Shown one piece after another: positions 16,029 to 24,431 of a stretch of 64,000 nt of DNA. The notes beneath the pieces are model-generated. The model did no database searches. It worked only from the letters and a program-made list of their open reading frames with translations, and was not told the origin of the DNA. The stretch spans positions 1 through 64,000 of the forward strand of contig NZ_PJRO01000014.1 in NCBI RefSeq assembly GCF_002858745.1, given 5' to 3'. The DNA comes from Mesorhizobium loti. Lineage in GTDB: Bacteria > Pseudomonadota > Alphaproteobacteria > Rhizobiales > Rhizobiaceae. How positions within the stretch are numbered: position 1 is the stretch's first letter; each line of letters starts with the position of its first letter. The position numbers were made by a program, and so were the translations under genes.

Positions 16029-16958
16029 ATGACCGCAGTAACGGCCAAGGACGCTTCCAAGCAGAAAGTCGCCACGCTCGCCTTCTGGTCGATCGTGGTG
16101 GCCTTTGTGGTGCTTGGCCTGAAACTCGTGGCCTGGCTGATCACCGGCTCGGTCGCGCTCTATTCCGATGCGCTGGAATCGATCGTCAACGTGATTGCTT
16201 CGGCCGCCGCCTTCTGGGCGATCCGCATCAGTCACAAGCCTGCGGACCAGGACCATCCCTTCGGCCATCACAAGGCGGAATATCTTTCGGCCGTGCTGGA
16301 GGGCGTGCTGATCGTGGTTGCCGCCATGCTGATCCTCAACGAGGTCTGGCGCACCTGGCAAAATCCGGCGCCACTCGAAAAGCCCTGGACCGGTCTGGGC
16401 GTCAACGGCCTGGCGACCTTGCTCAACGCCGTCTGGGCCTGGATGCTGATCAGGATCGGACGCTCCGAGCGCTCCCCCGCCCTGGTGGCCGACGGCAAGC
16501 ACATCATGACCGACGTCGTCACCTCGGTCGGCGTCTTCATTGGCCTCGTCGGCGCTGTCTTCACCGGCTGGCGCTTCCTCGATCCGGCGCTCGCCGTTAT
16601 CGTGGCGCTGAACATCCTGTGGCAGGGCTGGCATGTCATCGGATCATCGATGAGCGGACTGATGGATCGCGCCGTCGACATGGATGAACACATGCGCATC
16701 CGTGACATCATCTCGGCCAATTCCAAGGGTGCGCTGGAGGTCCACGATTTGCGGACCCGCATTGCCGGCCGCGCCACCTTCATCGAATTTCACATGGTGG
16801 TCGATGCGGACATGTCGGTCGGCGACAGCCACCTCATCTGCGATCGCATCGAAGACGCGTTGAGGGCCGAAATCCCGTCCGTACGCATCACCATCCACGT
16901 CGAGCCGGACAACGAAGCCAAATTGCCGAAGGGCACGGCGGCAGTGCCTTTCGCCTGA
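16029..16958 (+). CDS. Cation diffusion facilitator (CDF) family metal transporter
   Basis: A 309-residue inner-membrane exporter of Zn2+, Fe2+, Co2+ or similar ions driven by proton exchange. Six membrane segments lie in residues about 15-205. Metal-site motifs include SDALESIVNV in the second segment, DHPFGHHKAEYL in the loop after it, and HIMTDVVTSVGVF in the fifth. The C-terminal cytoplasmic domain (about 210-295) carries HDLRTRIAG, FIEFHMVVD and ITIHVEPD, with the His and Asp ligands usual for the family. It starts 6 bases after trpE(G) and may be co-transcribed. Metal specificity cannot be decided from sequence alone. Confidence 0.92.
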   Translation: MTAVTAKDASKQKVATLAFWSIVVAFVVLGLKLVAWLITGSVALYSDALESIVNVIASAAAFWAIRISHKPADQDHPFGHHKAEYLSAVLEGVLIVVAAMLILNEVWRTWQNPAPLEKPWTGLGVNGLATLLNAVWAWMLIRIGRSERSPALVADGKHIMTDVVTSVGVFIGLVGAVFTGWRFLDPALAVIVALNILWQGWHVIGSSMSGLMDRAVDMDEHMRIRDIISANSKGALEVHDLRTRIAGRATFIEFHMVVDADMSVGDSHLICDRIEDALRAEIPSVRITIHVEPDNEAKLPKGTAAVPFA

Positions 16959-16968
16959 CGCCGGACTG

Positions 16969-18057
16969 TTATTCAGCGCAGTCCGACTGCTGCATCGCTT
17001 CCAGGCGGAAAACCTTGTCATCCGATCTTGTCTCAGCCCTTCCGTCTGCCTGGCAAAGATCGGCGAGCGGCAGGCTTTCGTTCGGATTGGCCAGCATGAT
17101 GGTGCCTTTGGCGCCACGGCGCAGATAGATTTCCTTCTGCGACAGGTCACAGGACATTCCGGCTGCGGCAGTCGCTACACAGCGCCACTGATCGGCTTCG
17201 CCCTCACAGGAATAGGCTTGTGTGCTCATCGCCCCCTTGCGGGTGGTCATGGCAACGACGAGGTCAGCCCCGTTCGGCCAGTCGGAAATCTTCCCTTTGG
17301 CTGCGAGAGAAGCGAGTTCAGCCTTGCCGCGGAAAACACGGATGGTCTGAGTCTCCTGTTCAGGATGTGACGCGAAATGTTCGGCAGAATAGTCGCGACC
17401 GAAGCAAAAAGGCTGGTCGGGCTTCAACCGCACACGCAGCGGATCGCCCAGCGCGGGGTTGATAGGGTCGATGCGCGCGAATTCGGCTTTGCAATCCGCC
17501 ACGGGCCTTCGTTCGAGCAGGAAACCGTTGTCATCGGATCCGAGCGCCTGCCGTTCGTAGCCCGCTTTGCCGAGTTCGTCTTCCGCGCCGGCGTCCAGAT
17601 AGATGTCACGGTCGAAGGCATCCACTTTGAGCCGCCCTTTCGCGTCCAGGCTGAGATCGGCCATCGTCCGATCACACTCCATGCCGCAATGGATCGATCC
17701 CTTCTCCTCGCCCTCTCCCGAGGTGTTGCACCAGCCGCCGACCCATTCGGGCCTGGACGCGCCACGCACGGTCGTCGTCATGAAGCCATTGTAGCCGGCA
17801 GAGCCCGTTTCACCGTAAGGATCCTCACTTGGCCGGCTGATCGGGTCGGCGCCATGATAAAAGAAGATGCGCGCAACCTTCTGATGCGGATGAGCTTTCA
17901 GATGGCTCACATCATAGATCCGGCTGAAACAGGCGGCTCCGCCATCCGGGCTGAGCTCCTTCAGCATCCGCGGCTCATCGGCCTCGACAGTTCCTGCCAG
18001 GGCAAGCACGCTGACCATGCCGGCTGTTGCCCCTGCGATCTTCTTCAACGTTATCAT
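16969..18057 (-). CDS. Secreted protein of unknown function with an internal duplication
   Basis: A 362-residue protein with a signal peptide (MITLKKIAGATAGMVSVLAL, cleavage near residue 26). I do not recognise a family. The mature part seems to be two related halves. One starts at CFSRIYDVSHLKAHPHQ and the other at CFGRDYSAEHFASHPEQ; each continues with a Cys-rich stretch (HCGMECDRTMADLSLD and WRCVATAAAGMSCDLS) and an IYL(D/R)(A/R)G motif. About ten cysteines suggest disulfides in the periplasm. GGAGGG is 5 bases upstream of the ATG at 18057; the frame also opens at a TTG at 18069. It is convergent with the CDF gene, 10 bases apart. Confidence 0.72.
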   Translation of the reverse strand: MITLKKIAGATAGMVSVLALAGTVEADEPRMLKELSPDGGAACFSRIYDVSHLKAHPHQKVARIFFYHGADPISRPSEDPYGETGSAGYNGFMTTTVRGASRPEWVGGWCNTSGEGEEKGSIHCGMECDRTMADLSLDAKGRLKVDAFDRDIYLDAGAEDELGKAGYERQALGSDDNGFLLERRPVADCKAEFARIDPINPALGDPLRVRLKPDQPFCFGRDYSAEHFASHPEQETQTIRVFRGKAELASLAAKGKISDWPNGADLVVAMTTRKGAMSTQAYSCEGEADQWRCVATAAAGMSCDLSQKEIYLRRGAKGTIMLANPNESLPLADLCQADGRAETRSDDKVFRLEAMQQSDCAE

Positions 18058-18151
18058 CGGGCCCTCCAACCGAGATCCGCTGTCGTGGATTTTATGCTAG
18101 GAACCTGTCGAAGGCCACGCGCATTATACTGCCGGAAACGGGACGATTTTC

Positions 18152-18589
18152 ATGCTTCGCAGGGATATTTTCCGCGGTTTTCTGGCCTCGACCGGGGCTG
18201 TCTTGGGGCTAAAGACCGCGACGGCCGCGCCGGTATCATATCCAAGGCAGAAGGTTGCCTATCATCTCGACGATCTCGACAAGGTCGCGTTCGTGCTTGG
18301 CAATATCAAGAACCACTATGAAGGTACCGGCGGCGAGGTCGATATCGTTCTGGTGGTGCACGGCCCGGCACTTGCTGCGTTCAAACGCGAGGGTGCCTCG
18401 GCGGCGGTCTCCAGCCGTTTTGCCGGGCTGGTGAAAAAAGGGATGATGCCACAAGCCTGCGCCAACACCATGCACGGCATGGACATCGCATTGCCTGATC
18501 TGTTCGAAGGCTTCGCCAGCGCCGATGCCGGTGGGGTCGTGAAACTCGCCGAGCTGCAAGCCGCGGGTTATGCTTATCTAAGGCCTTGA
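18152..18589 (+). CDS. DsrE/DsrF-like family protein with twin-arginine-like signal
   Basis: A 145-residue protein. The first 26 residues (MLRRDIFRGFLASTGAVLGL, then AAP) look like a short Tat-type export signal. The rest has the DsrE-like pattern: KVAYHLDDLDKVAFVLGNIKN, then VDIVLVVHGPALAAFKR and a Cys in MPQACANTMHGMDI, ending with LAELQAAGYAYLRP. Periplasmic members of this family are common in proteobacteria; their biochemical role is not established, though cytoplasmic DsrE proteins relay sulfur. It is divergent from the duplicated secreted protein. Confidence 0.8.
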   Translation: MLRRDIFRGFLASTGAVLGLKTATAAPVSYPRQKVAYHLDDLDKVAFVLGNIKNHYEGTGGEVDIVLVVHGPALAAFKREGASAAVSSRFAGLVKKGMMPQACANTMHGMDIALPDLFEGFASADAGGVVKLAELQAAGYAYLRP

Positions 18590-18649
18590 TACCGGGCCTG
18601 ATTTCATCCGATGATCACCACAGAGGGTGGCGATCGAAGGGAGTGCCTG

Positions 18650-18970
18650 ATGTATGGCCTGATCGGAAAGATGCGTGCAACTCCCGGCAAACGCGAGGAG
18701 CTCCTTCAGCTCCTGCTCGAGGCCACCGATTCCATGCCTGGCTGCCTGAACTACATCGTCGCCCGCGATCCCGCTGACACTACGGCGATCTGGGTTACCG
18801 AAGTCTGGGTGGATGCAGCGAGCCACAAAGCGTCGCTCCAGCTTCCGCATGTGCAGGAAGCAATCGCCAGAGCCCGCCCCATGGTAGCCGGGTTCGACTT
18901 CCAGTTCGAAACCGAGCCGGCCGGCGGCTACGGGCTGAACCAGCTGGACGACGCGGATGCGCGGAGCTGA
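18650..18970 (+). CDS. Antibiotic biosynthesis monooxygenase (ABM) domain protein
   Basis: A 106-residue small protein with one ABM ferredoxin-like domain: MYGLIGKMRATPGKREELL at the start, CLNYIVARDPADTTAIWVTEVW in the middle and AIARARPMVAGF near the end. The family includes quinol and haem monooxygenases as well as many proteins of unknown activity. The start at 18650 is chosen for GGGAG 6 bases upstream; an earlier ATG at 18611 would add 13 atypical residues. It lies 60 bases after the DsrE-like gene, same strand, and could share its transcript. Confidence 0.82.
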   Translation: MYGLIGKMRATPGKREELLQLLLEATDSMPGCLNYIVARDPADTTAIWVTEVWVDAASHKASLQLPHVQEAIARARPMVAGFDFQFETEPAGGYGLNQLDDADARS

Positions 18971-18988
18971 CGCCCTGCACATCCGCCT

Positions 18989-19084
18989 GGAACAATTCCA
19001 GGAGAGCGAGCAACGGTTTTCCGTCTGGAATTGCGTAAAAACAAAGAGTTAGAGCGTTTCTGTGAAAAACGGAAACGCTCTAAC
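18989..19084. repeat. Interspersed palindromic repeat, copy A
   Basis: About 95 bases: a unit with inverted GGAACAATTCCAGG-like and GGAATTGCGTAAAAACAAAG blocks followed by a hairpin whose arms are GAGCGTTTC and GAAACGCTC. The same unit recurs at 36431-36522 (inverted) and 60962-61043 (inverted, hairpin truncated). It lies between the ABM gene and the convergent tctC-type gene. I recall near-identical elements scattered in many rhizobial genomes (RIME-like); the family assignment is from memory. Confidence 0.8.
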
Positions 19085-19098
19085 TGAGAGCAATTTGA

Positions 19099-20091
19099 TC
19101 ACTCGACCTGGATTTTGGCCTGCTTGACGATCGGCTCCCATTTGGCGAGCTCAGACTTGACATGGGCGCCAAGTTCTTCAGGCGTCGAGCCGACGATGGT
19201 GGCGCTGAAATCGCCCATCTTGGCAATCACGGCGGGATCCTTCATCGCCTTGTTCGCCGACGCATTGAGGCGATCGACAATCGCCTTCGGCGTTCCGGGC
19301 GGCGCAAACAGTGCGTTCCACGTATAGGTCTCGTAACCCGGTACGCCCGATTCCGCGATGGTCGGCAGGTCCGGGAAGGACGGTACGCGCTTGGCCGTCG
19401 TCACTCCGAGCGCCTTCAGCGTTCCGCCCTTGACATGCGAGGACGACGACGGCAGGTTGTCGAACATGATCGGCACCTGGTTGGCGATTACATCGTTGAG
19501 CGCGGGGCCGGCTCCCTTGTAAGGGATGTGCTGCATCTCGACACCGGCCATGATCTTGAACAGTTCGCCCGAGAGATGCAGAGGCGTGCCGATACCTGAC
19601 GAGGCGTATGAGTACTTGTCAGGCTCGGCCTTCAGCAGCGTGACCAGTTCCTGCACGTTCTTGACTGGCAATTCCGGATTGACCACCAGAACATTGGGCA
19701 CAATCACCAGCAGTGAAACCGGCGAAAAATCCTTTTCGGGATCATAGGGTTTGGTTTTGAGGATCAGTGGATTGAGGGCATGGGTGGCAACCGTACCCAT
19801 CAGGATGGTGTAGCCATCCGGATCGGCACGCGCGACGCGGTCCGCGCCGATATTGCCGCCTGCGCCAGCGACGTTCTCTACAATCACCTGTTGGCCGAGA
19901 TCATCCGACATCTTCTGCGCGATGATGCGCGCCACGAGGTCGGTCGAGCCACCAGCGGCGAATGGCACCACCAGCGTCACTGTGCGGTTGGGGAATTCCT
20001 GCGCGATCGACTGCGATACCATGCCGGACAGCGGCAACACCGACAGCCCGAGCGCCAGGATGGCGCGACGTGTGAATTTAGAAAATGCCAT
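19099..20091 (-). CDS. Tripartite tricarboxylate transporter substrate-binding protein (TctC/Bug family)
   Basis: A 330-residue periplasmic protein. The signal peptide is MAFSKFTRRAILALGLSVLP with cleavage near AQEFPNRT. The Bug-family signatures VTLVVPFAAGGSTDLVARII, VENVAGAGGNIGADRVARA and MGTVATHALNPLI are clear. These proteins bind carboxylates, amides or aromatic acids for TctA/TctB permeases; no tctA or tctB is adjacent, so this is an orphan binding protein that may serve a permease elsewhere or act as a sensor component. AGGAGG precedes the ATG at 20091 by 6 bases; earlier in-frame ATGs lack a good site. Confidence 0.92.
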   Translation of the reverse strand: MAFSKFTRRAILALGLSVLPLSGMVSQSIAQEFPNRTVTLVVPFAAGGSTDLVARIIAQKMSDDLGQQVIVENVAGAGGNIGADRVARADPDGYTILMGTVATHALNPLILKTKPYDPEKDFSPVSLLVIVPNVLVVNPELPVKNVQELVTLLKAEPDKYSYASSGIGTPLHLSGELFKIMAGVEMQHIPYKGAGPALNDVIANQVPIMFDNLPSSSSHVKGGTLKALGVTTAKRVPSFPDLPTIAESGVPGYETYTWNALFAPPGTPKAIVDRLNASANKAMKDPAVIAKMGDFSATIVGSTPEELGAHVKSELAKWEPIVKQAKIQVE

Positions 20092-20193
20092 GCTGTTCCT
20101 CCTCATCCTCACCCCTTGCGCGCCTCGCGCCCGAATTGGTTACGACAATCGAACGAGGCAGACAACAAGGAGTGAGGATGCGAGGAGACAGCC

Positions 20194-20970
20194 TCAATCC
20201 AGACGGTGTTTCAGATCCTCGTCCAGCCAGCGGCTGAAGAAGTAAGGAAGCTGCTTGTGCCACCACGGCCAGTCATGGTCGACATCGCCACCCCAATAGT
20301 CGACCCAGGCGGGGATCGCCTTGTCTCGCAACACGCGCTCCAGGGCATGCGTCTCGACCAGCATCTGTTCTTCCCAGGCGCCCTGTCCGCAGCAGAAGAT
20401 CAGTCGCAACGAGCGCAGCCGCGCCAGCAGCGCGTCGTCAGACAAGCCGGGCAGATAGTTGAGCGGGGAGTTGAAGTAGATATCGCCCGCCAGGCCATCT
20501 CCGAGGAAACCTCGGGTCGAATAGACCCCCGACAGGGAGATCACGCCTGCCGCCAGATCGGGGTAACGGAACACGAAGTTCGACGCGTGATAACCGCCCA
20601 TCGAACAGCCCGAAAACAGCGGCTTCAGCGAGCGCCCGCCATTGGCTTCCGAAGAGATGGCCGTGAATTCCGGCAAGGCTTCTTCGCGCAAGTAACGGAA
20701 ATAGGCTTCATGCCTGGCGATCCGCTGAGCCGGGGCGCCATGCTTGTCGAAGAAGCTCTCACTGTCGATGCCATCGACCGTGAATATCTGGATGCGGCCG
20801 GTTTCGATGAACTCGGTGAGCGCGCCAACCCCGCCGGCATCCTCGAACTGATAGAAACGTCCTTGCGAGGTCGGAAAGACGATGACCGGGCGCCCAGCAT
20901 AGCCGTAACGCTTGTATTCCATGTCCCGGCCGAGTTTGCCGCTCCAGCGCTTGTGATAGGAGATATCCAT
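20194..20970 (-). CDS. Alpha/beta-hydrolase esterase, partner of the ATP-grasp protein
   Basis: A 258-residue putative esterase (COG4947-like). The nucleophile serine is in LFSGCSMGGYHASNFVFRYP (about residue 126), and the acid and histidine are probably in GGDVDHDWPWWHKQLP near residues 228-243. No signal peptide, so cytoplasmic. Its ATG is 4 bases after the ATP-grasp gene's stop, implying one operon. I recall the same pairing of an ATP-grasp ligase with this esterase in many proteobacteria, without a known product. The enzyme could release or transfer an acyl or peptidyl group made by the ligase; this is inference. Confidence 0.8.
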   Translation of the reverse strand: MDISYHKRWSGKLGRDMEYKRYGYAGRPVIVFPTSQGRFYQFEDAGGVGALTEFIETGRIQIFTVDGIDSESFFDKHGAPAQRIARHEAYFRYLREEALPEFTAISSEANGGRSLKPLFSGCSMGGYHASNFVFRYPDLAAGVISLSGVYSTRGFLGDGLAGDIYFNSPLNYLPGLSDDALLARLRSLRLIFCCGQGAWEEQMLVETHALERVLRDKAIPAWVDYWGGDVDHDWPWWHKQLPYFFSRWLDEDLKHRLD

Positions 20971-20973
20971 TGC

Positions 20974-22140
20974 TCACGCCTCCTCGGCATGGATGTAGTC
21001 AACCGCCGCGCGCAGCGCCTGACGATCCTGCGAACGCAGCTGATATGCGTAATTTCCCATGGCGCGGCTGAAGACCTCTTCGATCTCCTGATGGTGGACG
21101 ATCTTGTCGGCGTGGGCGGCTAACACATCGGCATGGCTGTGGCGATAGCGGATGTGCTTCTTGCGGCTGGCGTAGACGGTGAAATACTTGCCTTTGAACG
21201 GTCCGCCCACTTCGTTCCGGACCACCATATTGGCCCATTCGGCATAGATATCGATATCGAAGGTGTAGTTGATGGCGTCCGGCATCCAGGCACCGGGCGG
21301 ACGGATATTGACCTCCAGCGCGATGATCCGGCCCTGCCTGGTTTCGAACAGCTCGATATGGAAGAAGCGCTCCTTGAGGTCGAATGCCTTGACGATCTTG
21401 CGGCCGGCCTCCTCCACCTCCGCCGGGATTTCCGGACGGCAGGTGTAGCTCATGTGCCTGTTCTTGTTGACGACGTCCATGATGGAGTCGTCGTATTTGG
21501 TGCTCGCGGCAAAGACGACCTTGCCGTCCCGATTGACCAGGCCGTCATAGGTCACAACCAGCCCGTCGATGAACTCCTCCATGACGAAGCTCATGCCTTC
21601 CGGCTTGATACGGAAGAACTCCTCCAGTTCGGTGACGTTGGAAATCTTGTAGGTGTGTGCTGCCCCCGCCCCGGAGTCGGGTTTCACCACCACCGGATAG
21701 CCGACCTTGCGCAGGAAGGTCGTGGCGCCGGCGCGATCGGATGTCTTGCGCTGAGCGATCACATTGACGCCGGCCTTGCGGAAGGAGGCCCGCATCCGGC
21801 TCTTGCGTTTGATGTTCTTCACATAGTCGAGCTTGATGCCTTCGATGTTGAAGTCGGTGCGGATGCCGGCTTCCAGATCGAGCCAATGTTCGTTGAGCGA
21901 CTCGAACCGGTCGATGCGCCCCCATTTGTGGATGAAGTGCCCCATCGCCCGATAAATCTGGTCGTAGTCTTCCAGATCAGCGATGCGATAATACTCGCCG
22001 AGCGCGTCTTTGAGCCGGGGCGCCAGCGCTTCGTAAGGCGTGTCGCCTATCCCCAGCACCGTTGCGCCCGCCTTTTTCAACCGGTCGCAGAAATCGGCGC
22101 CATTGGCTGGAAAATGCGGCGAGAAGAACACGAAATTCAT
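20974..22140 (-). CDS. ATP-grasp domain carboxylate-amine ligase-like protein
   Basis: A 388-residue protein. The start MNFVFFSPHFPANGADFCDR resembles a pre-ATP-grasp domain, and the ATP-grasp fold follows with VVKPDSGAGAAHTYKI (about residues 155-170), SFVMEEFIDGLVVTYDGLV, and the metal-binding HIELFETRQGRIIALEVNIR. Such enzymes form amide or thioester bonds via acyl phosphates. Its substrate is unknown. The ATG at 22140 is preferred because AGGAGG lies 7 bases upstream; a longer frame to 22212 has no ribosome binding site. It is the first gene of a two-gene unit with the esterase, and divergent from the leuA leader. Confidence 0.82.
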   Translation of the reverse strand: MNFVFFSPHFPANGADFCDRLKKAGATVLGIGDTPYEALAPRLKDALGEYYRIADLEDYDQIYRAMGHFIHKWGRIDRFESLNEHWLDLEAGIRTDFNIEGIKLDYVKNIKRKSRMRASFRKAGVNVIAQRKTSDRAGATTFLRKVGYPVVVKPDSGAGAAHTYKISNVTELEEFFRIKPEGMSFVMEEFIDGLVVTYDGLVNRDGKVVFAASTKYDDSIMDVVNKNRHMSYTCRPEIPAEVEEAGRKIVKAFDLKERFFHIELFETRQGRIIALEVNIRPPGAWMPDAINYTFDIDIYAEWANMVVRNEVGGPFKGKYFTVYASRKKHIRYRHSHADVLAAHADKIVHHQEIEEVFSRAMGNYAYQLRSQDRQALRAAVDYIHAEEA

Positions 22141-22284
22141 GATCAGTCCTCCTGGTCGCCACGCCCCCACCACGCGATCAGTGAACTCTGCCGCATTTGT
22201 GTGAAACCGCAAAGAGAAACCGCGCTGGCGCTCCGGAGCTTCGACGTCACGACGTCTCGCTTGCCTCCAATAAAACGCTCCTGT
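22141..22284. other. Divergent intergenic region between the ATP-grasp gene and the leuA leader
   Basis: No gene is visible here. It must hold the promoters of both the leftward ATP-grasp/esterase unit and the rightward leuA leader transcript. I could not pick out a convincing -35/-10 pair. Confidence 0.4.
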
Positions 22285-22416
22285 ATGAGAACGGCCATGA
22301 AGACGCGCCCAGCATCGTTTGCTTTCCGTCCGACCGGCCTCGCCGGCGAGACCGTGCGCGCGCTTTCCTCGACCCTACTTCTTCTCGGCCTTATCGGCGA
22401 TCGCCGGGTCCGCTGA
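22285..22416 (+). CDS. Putative leucine leader peptide of leuA
   Basis: A short frame of 43 codons (39 if started at the ATG at 22297) ending 132 bases upstream of leuA. It contains the run SSTLLLLGLIG with four consecutive Leu codons of mixed type (CTA CTT CTT CTC) and a fifth Leu shortly after, in the last third of the peptide. That is the expected arrangement for attenuation by leucyl-tRNA level. The start lacks a strong ribosome binding site. Candidate stems follow at 22423-22451 (GCCCGGCGG pairing with CCGCC and GGGC), but I see no clear T-tract terminator. Assignment is therefore moderate. Confidence 0.5.
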   Translation: MRTAMKTRPASFAFRPTGLAGETVRALSSTLLLLGLIGDRRVR

Positions 22417-22548
22417 AGGAGCGCCCGGCGGTCGTTGCCGCCAGGGCTTATTGCCAGGCAAGCTCCTCAAGTCACCAAACCGATTGACTTAGCCCAAAGG
22501 CGCTGCTTGTGCTTCGGCAATGCCGGCCAGCAGCCGGGAGACTGAAAG

Positions 22549-24288
22549 ATGAATTCAACACAACGAATGAGCGTCGAGGCCGACATGCCCCAAGCTTTCG
22601 CCCCCAAAGGCATGCCGAATGCCGTACGCAAATACGAACCCTATCCCTTGGTTGGCCTCACCGACCGTACATGGCCGAACAACAAGATCGAAAAAGCGCC
22701 GATCTGGTGCTCCGTCGACCTGCGTGACGGCAATCAGGCCCTGATCGACCCGATGGGCCACGAGCGCAAGGCGCGCATGTTCCAACTGTTGCTCGATATG
22801 GGCTTCAGGGAAATCGAGGTTGGCTTTCCATCCGCTTCGCAGACCGATTTCGACTTCGCTCGCTGGTGCATCGAGCAAAGCAATGTGCCCGACACTGTCG
22901 ATCTGCAGGTGCTGGTTCAGTGCCGGCCGGAACTGATCTCCCGCACATTCGAGGCGCTGGAAGGCGCCAAGACGCCGATCGTGCACTTCTACAACTCGAC
23001 CAGCGAGCTGCAGCGCCGCGTCGTCTTCCAGAAGGATGTAACCGGCATCAAGCAGATCGCCACCGACGCCGCCAAGATGATCACCGACATGGCCGCAAAA
23101 GCCGGCGGTGGCTATCGCTTCCAGTACTCGCCGGAAAGCTTCACCGGCACCGAACTGGAGGTGGCTCTGGAAATCTGCAACGCAGTGACCGAAATCGTGA
23201 AGCCGACGCCTGAGAACAAGCTGATCATCAACCTGCCCTCGACCGTCGAAATGTCGACGCCGAACGTCTATGCCGACCGTATCGAATGGATGATCCGACA
23301 TCTCGACAATCGCGACAACCTGATCATCTCGCTGCATCCGCATAATGACCGCGGCACAGGCATCGCCACCACCGAGCTCGGCCTGATGGCCGGCGCCGAT
23401 CGCGTCGAGGGCACTTTGTTCGGCAACGGTGAGCGCACCGGAAATGTCGATGTCGTCACGCTGGCGCTCAATATGTTCACGCAAGGCGTCGACCCTGACC
23501 TGGACTGCTCCGACATCAACCGCATGAAGGATGTCTATGAGTATTCCAACCAGCTCAGGATTCCTGAACGCCACCCCTATGTCGGCGAACTGGTCTACAC
23601 CGCCTTTTCGGGCTCGCATCAGGACGCCATCAACAAGGGCATGAAAGCGATCCAGAGCGCTAACAAGGAGGTATGGGAGGTGCCATACCTGCCGATCGAC
23701 CCGCAGGATGTCGGCCGCAGTTATGAAGCGATCATCCGCATCAATTCGCAATCCGGCAAAGGCGGTATCGCCTATGTGCTGCAGGCCGATTACGGGATCA
23801 ACCTGCCGCGCAATCTGCAGATCGAATTCAGCCAGGATATCCAGGCCATCACCGATGCCGAGGGCAAGGAGGTGTCGGCAAAGCGGATTTACGATCGCTT
23901 CATCGACAGATATGTCGAACAGCCTCGCGGACGGCTGAAGTTTGTCGATCATCAGACCTTCCCGGATCCCACGGTAAAAGGCCGGCGTGTTGTCGAGGCG
24001 GTCATACTCGACAAAGGCAAGGAAACCATCATCAAGGGCACTGGCACTGGCCCTATCGACGGGTTCGTCGACGCGCTTTCGCGCCATGTCGGTATCGCGA
24101 TGTCGGTGCTCGATTATTCCGAACATTCCTTGCAGCGTGGCTCGAACGCCTCGGCAGTCTCGTATGTCGAAATGGAGCATGATGGCGGCAAGGTTTTCGG
24201 TGCCGGCATCAACACCAACATCGTCGCAGCTTCCCTTGAGGCCGTCGTCTCCGCGGCGAATCGTATAATCGGTCTCAAAACCCGCTGA
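22549..24288 (+). CDS. leuA: 2-isopropylmalate synthase (LeuA, long actinobacterial-like type)
   Basis: A 579-residue enzyme that condenses acetyl-CoA with 2-oxoisovalerate, the first step of leucine synthesis. The HMGL-like TIM barrel has the catalytic/metal segments WCSVDLRDGNQALIDPMG near residue 57 and ISLHPHNDRGTGIATTELGL (about 260), plus GTLFGNGERTGNVD. The C-terminal LeuA dimer/allosteric domain (about 435-575) ends with AVVSAANRIIGL and would bind leucine for feedback inhibition. Its length matches the LeuA subtype found in rhizobia and actinobacteria. A leucine-rich leader peptide upstream suggests attenuation; a hairpin terminator follows at 24303. Confidence 0.96.
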   Translation: MNSTQRMSVEADMPQAFAPKGMPNAVRKYEPYPLVGLTDRTWPNNKIEKAPIWCSVDLRDGNQALIDPMGHERKARMFQLLLDMGFREIEVGFPSASQTDFDFARWCIEQSNVPDTVDLQVLVQCRPELISRTFEALEGAKTPIVHFYNSTSELQRRVVFQKDVTGIKQIATDAAKMITDMAAKAGGGYRFQYSPESFTGTELEVALEICNAVTEIVKPTPENKLIINLPSTVEMSTPNVYADRIEWMIRHLDNRDNLIISLHPHNDRGTGIATTELGLMAGADRVEGTLFGNGERTGNVDVVTLALNMFTQGVDPDLDCSDINRMKDVYEYSNQLRIPERHPYVGELVYTAFSGSHQDAINKGMKAIQSANKEVWEVPYLPIDPQDVGRSYEAIIRINSQSGKGGIAYVLQADYGINLPRNLQIEFSQDIQAITDAEGKEVSAKRIYDRFIDRYVEQPRGRLKFVDHQTFPDPTVKGRRVVEAVILDKGKETIIKGTGTGPIDGFVDALSRHVGIAMSVLDYSEHSLQRGSNASAVSYVEMEHDGGKVFGAGINTNIVAASLEAVVSAANRIIGLKTR

Positions 24289-24302
24289 TTTCCTCGCTTT
24301 GC

Positions 24303-24337
24303 GAAAACCCCGGCTGGATTTTTCCAACCGGGGTTGT
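24303..24337 (+). terminator. Rho-independent terminator after leuA
   Basis: A strong hairpin AACCCCGGCTGGA / TCCAACCGGGGTT with a short T-rich loop begins 15 bases after the leuA stop. The trailing T-run is short (GTTGTAAT), but the stem is long and GC-rich with A residues before it, so it may work in both directions. Confidence 0.7.
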
Positions 24338-24431
24338 AATGATTCAGCCGGGCTTGGGGCGATATTGGCGCGGAAGTGCGAATATCGCGGCTAATATTGT
24401 GCGACCTGTGCCGGCTTGAGAGGTTCGATAC

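Noticed and set aside
22555..24327. 590-codon open frame on the minus strand, antisense to leuA
   Set aside because: It is a shadow of high-GC codon usage in leuA: sequence is Asp/Arg/His-rich with no family features, and leuA on the other strand is unmistakable.
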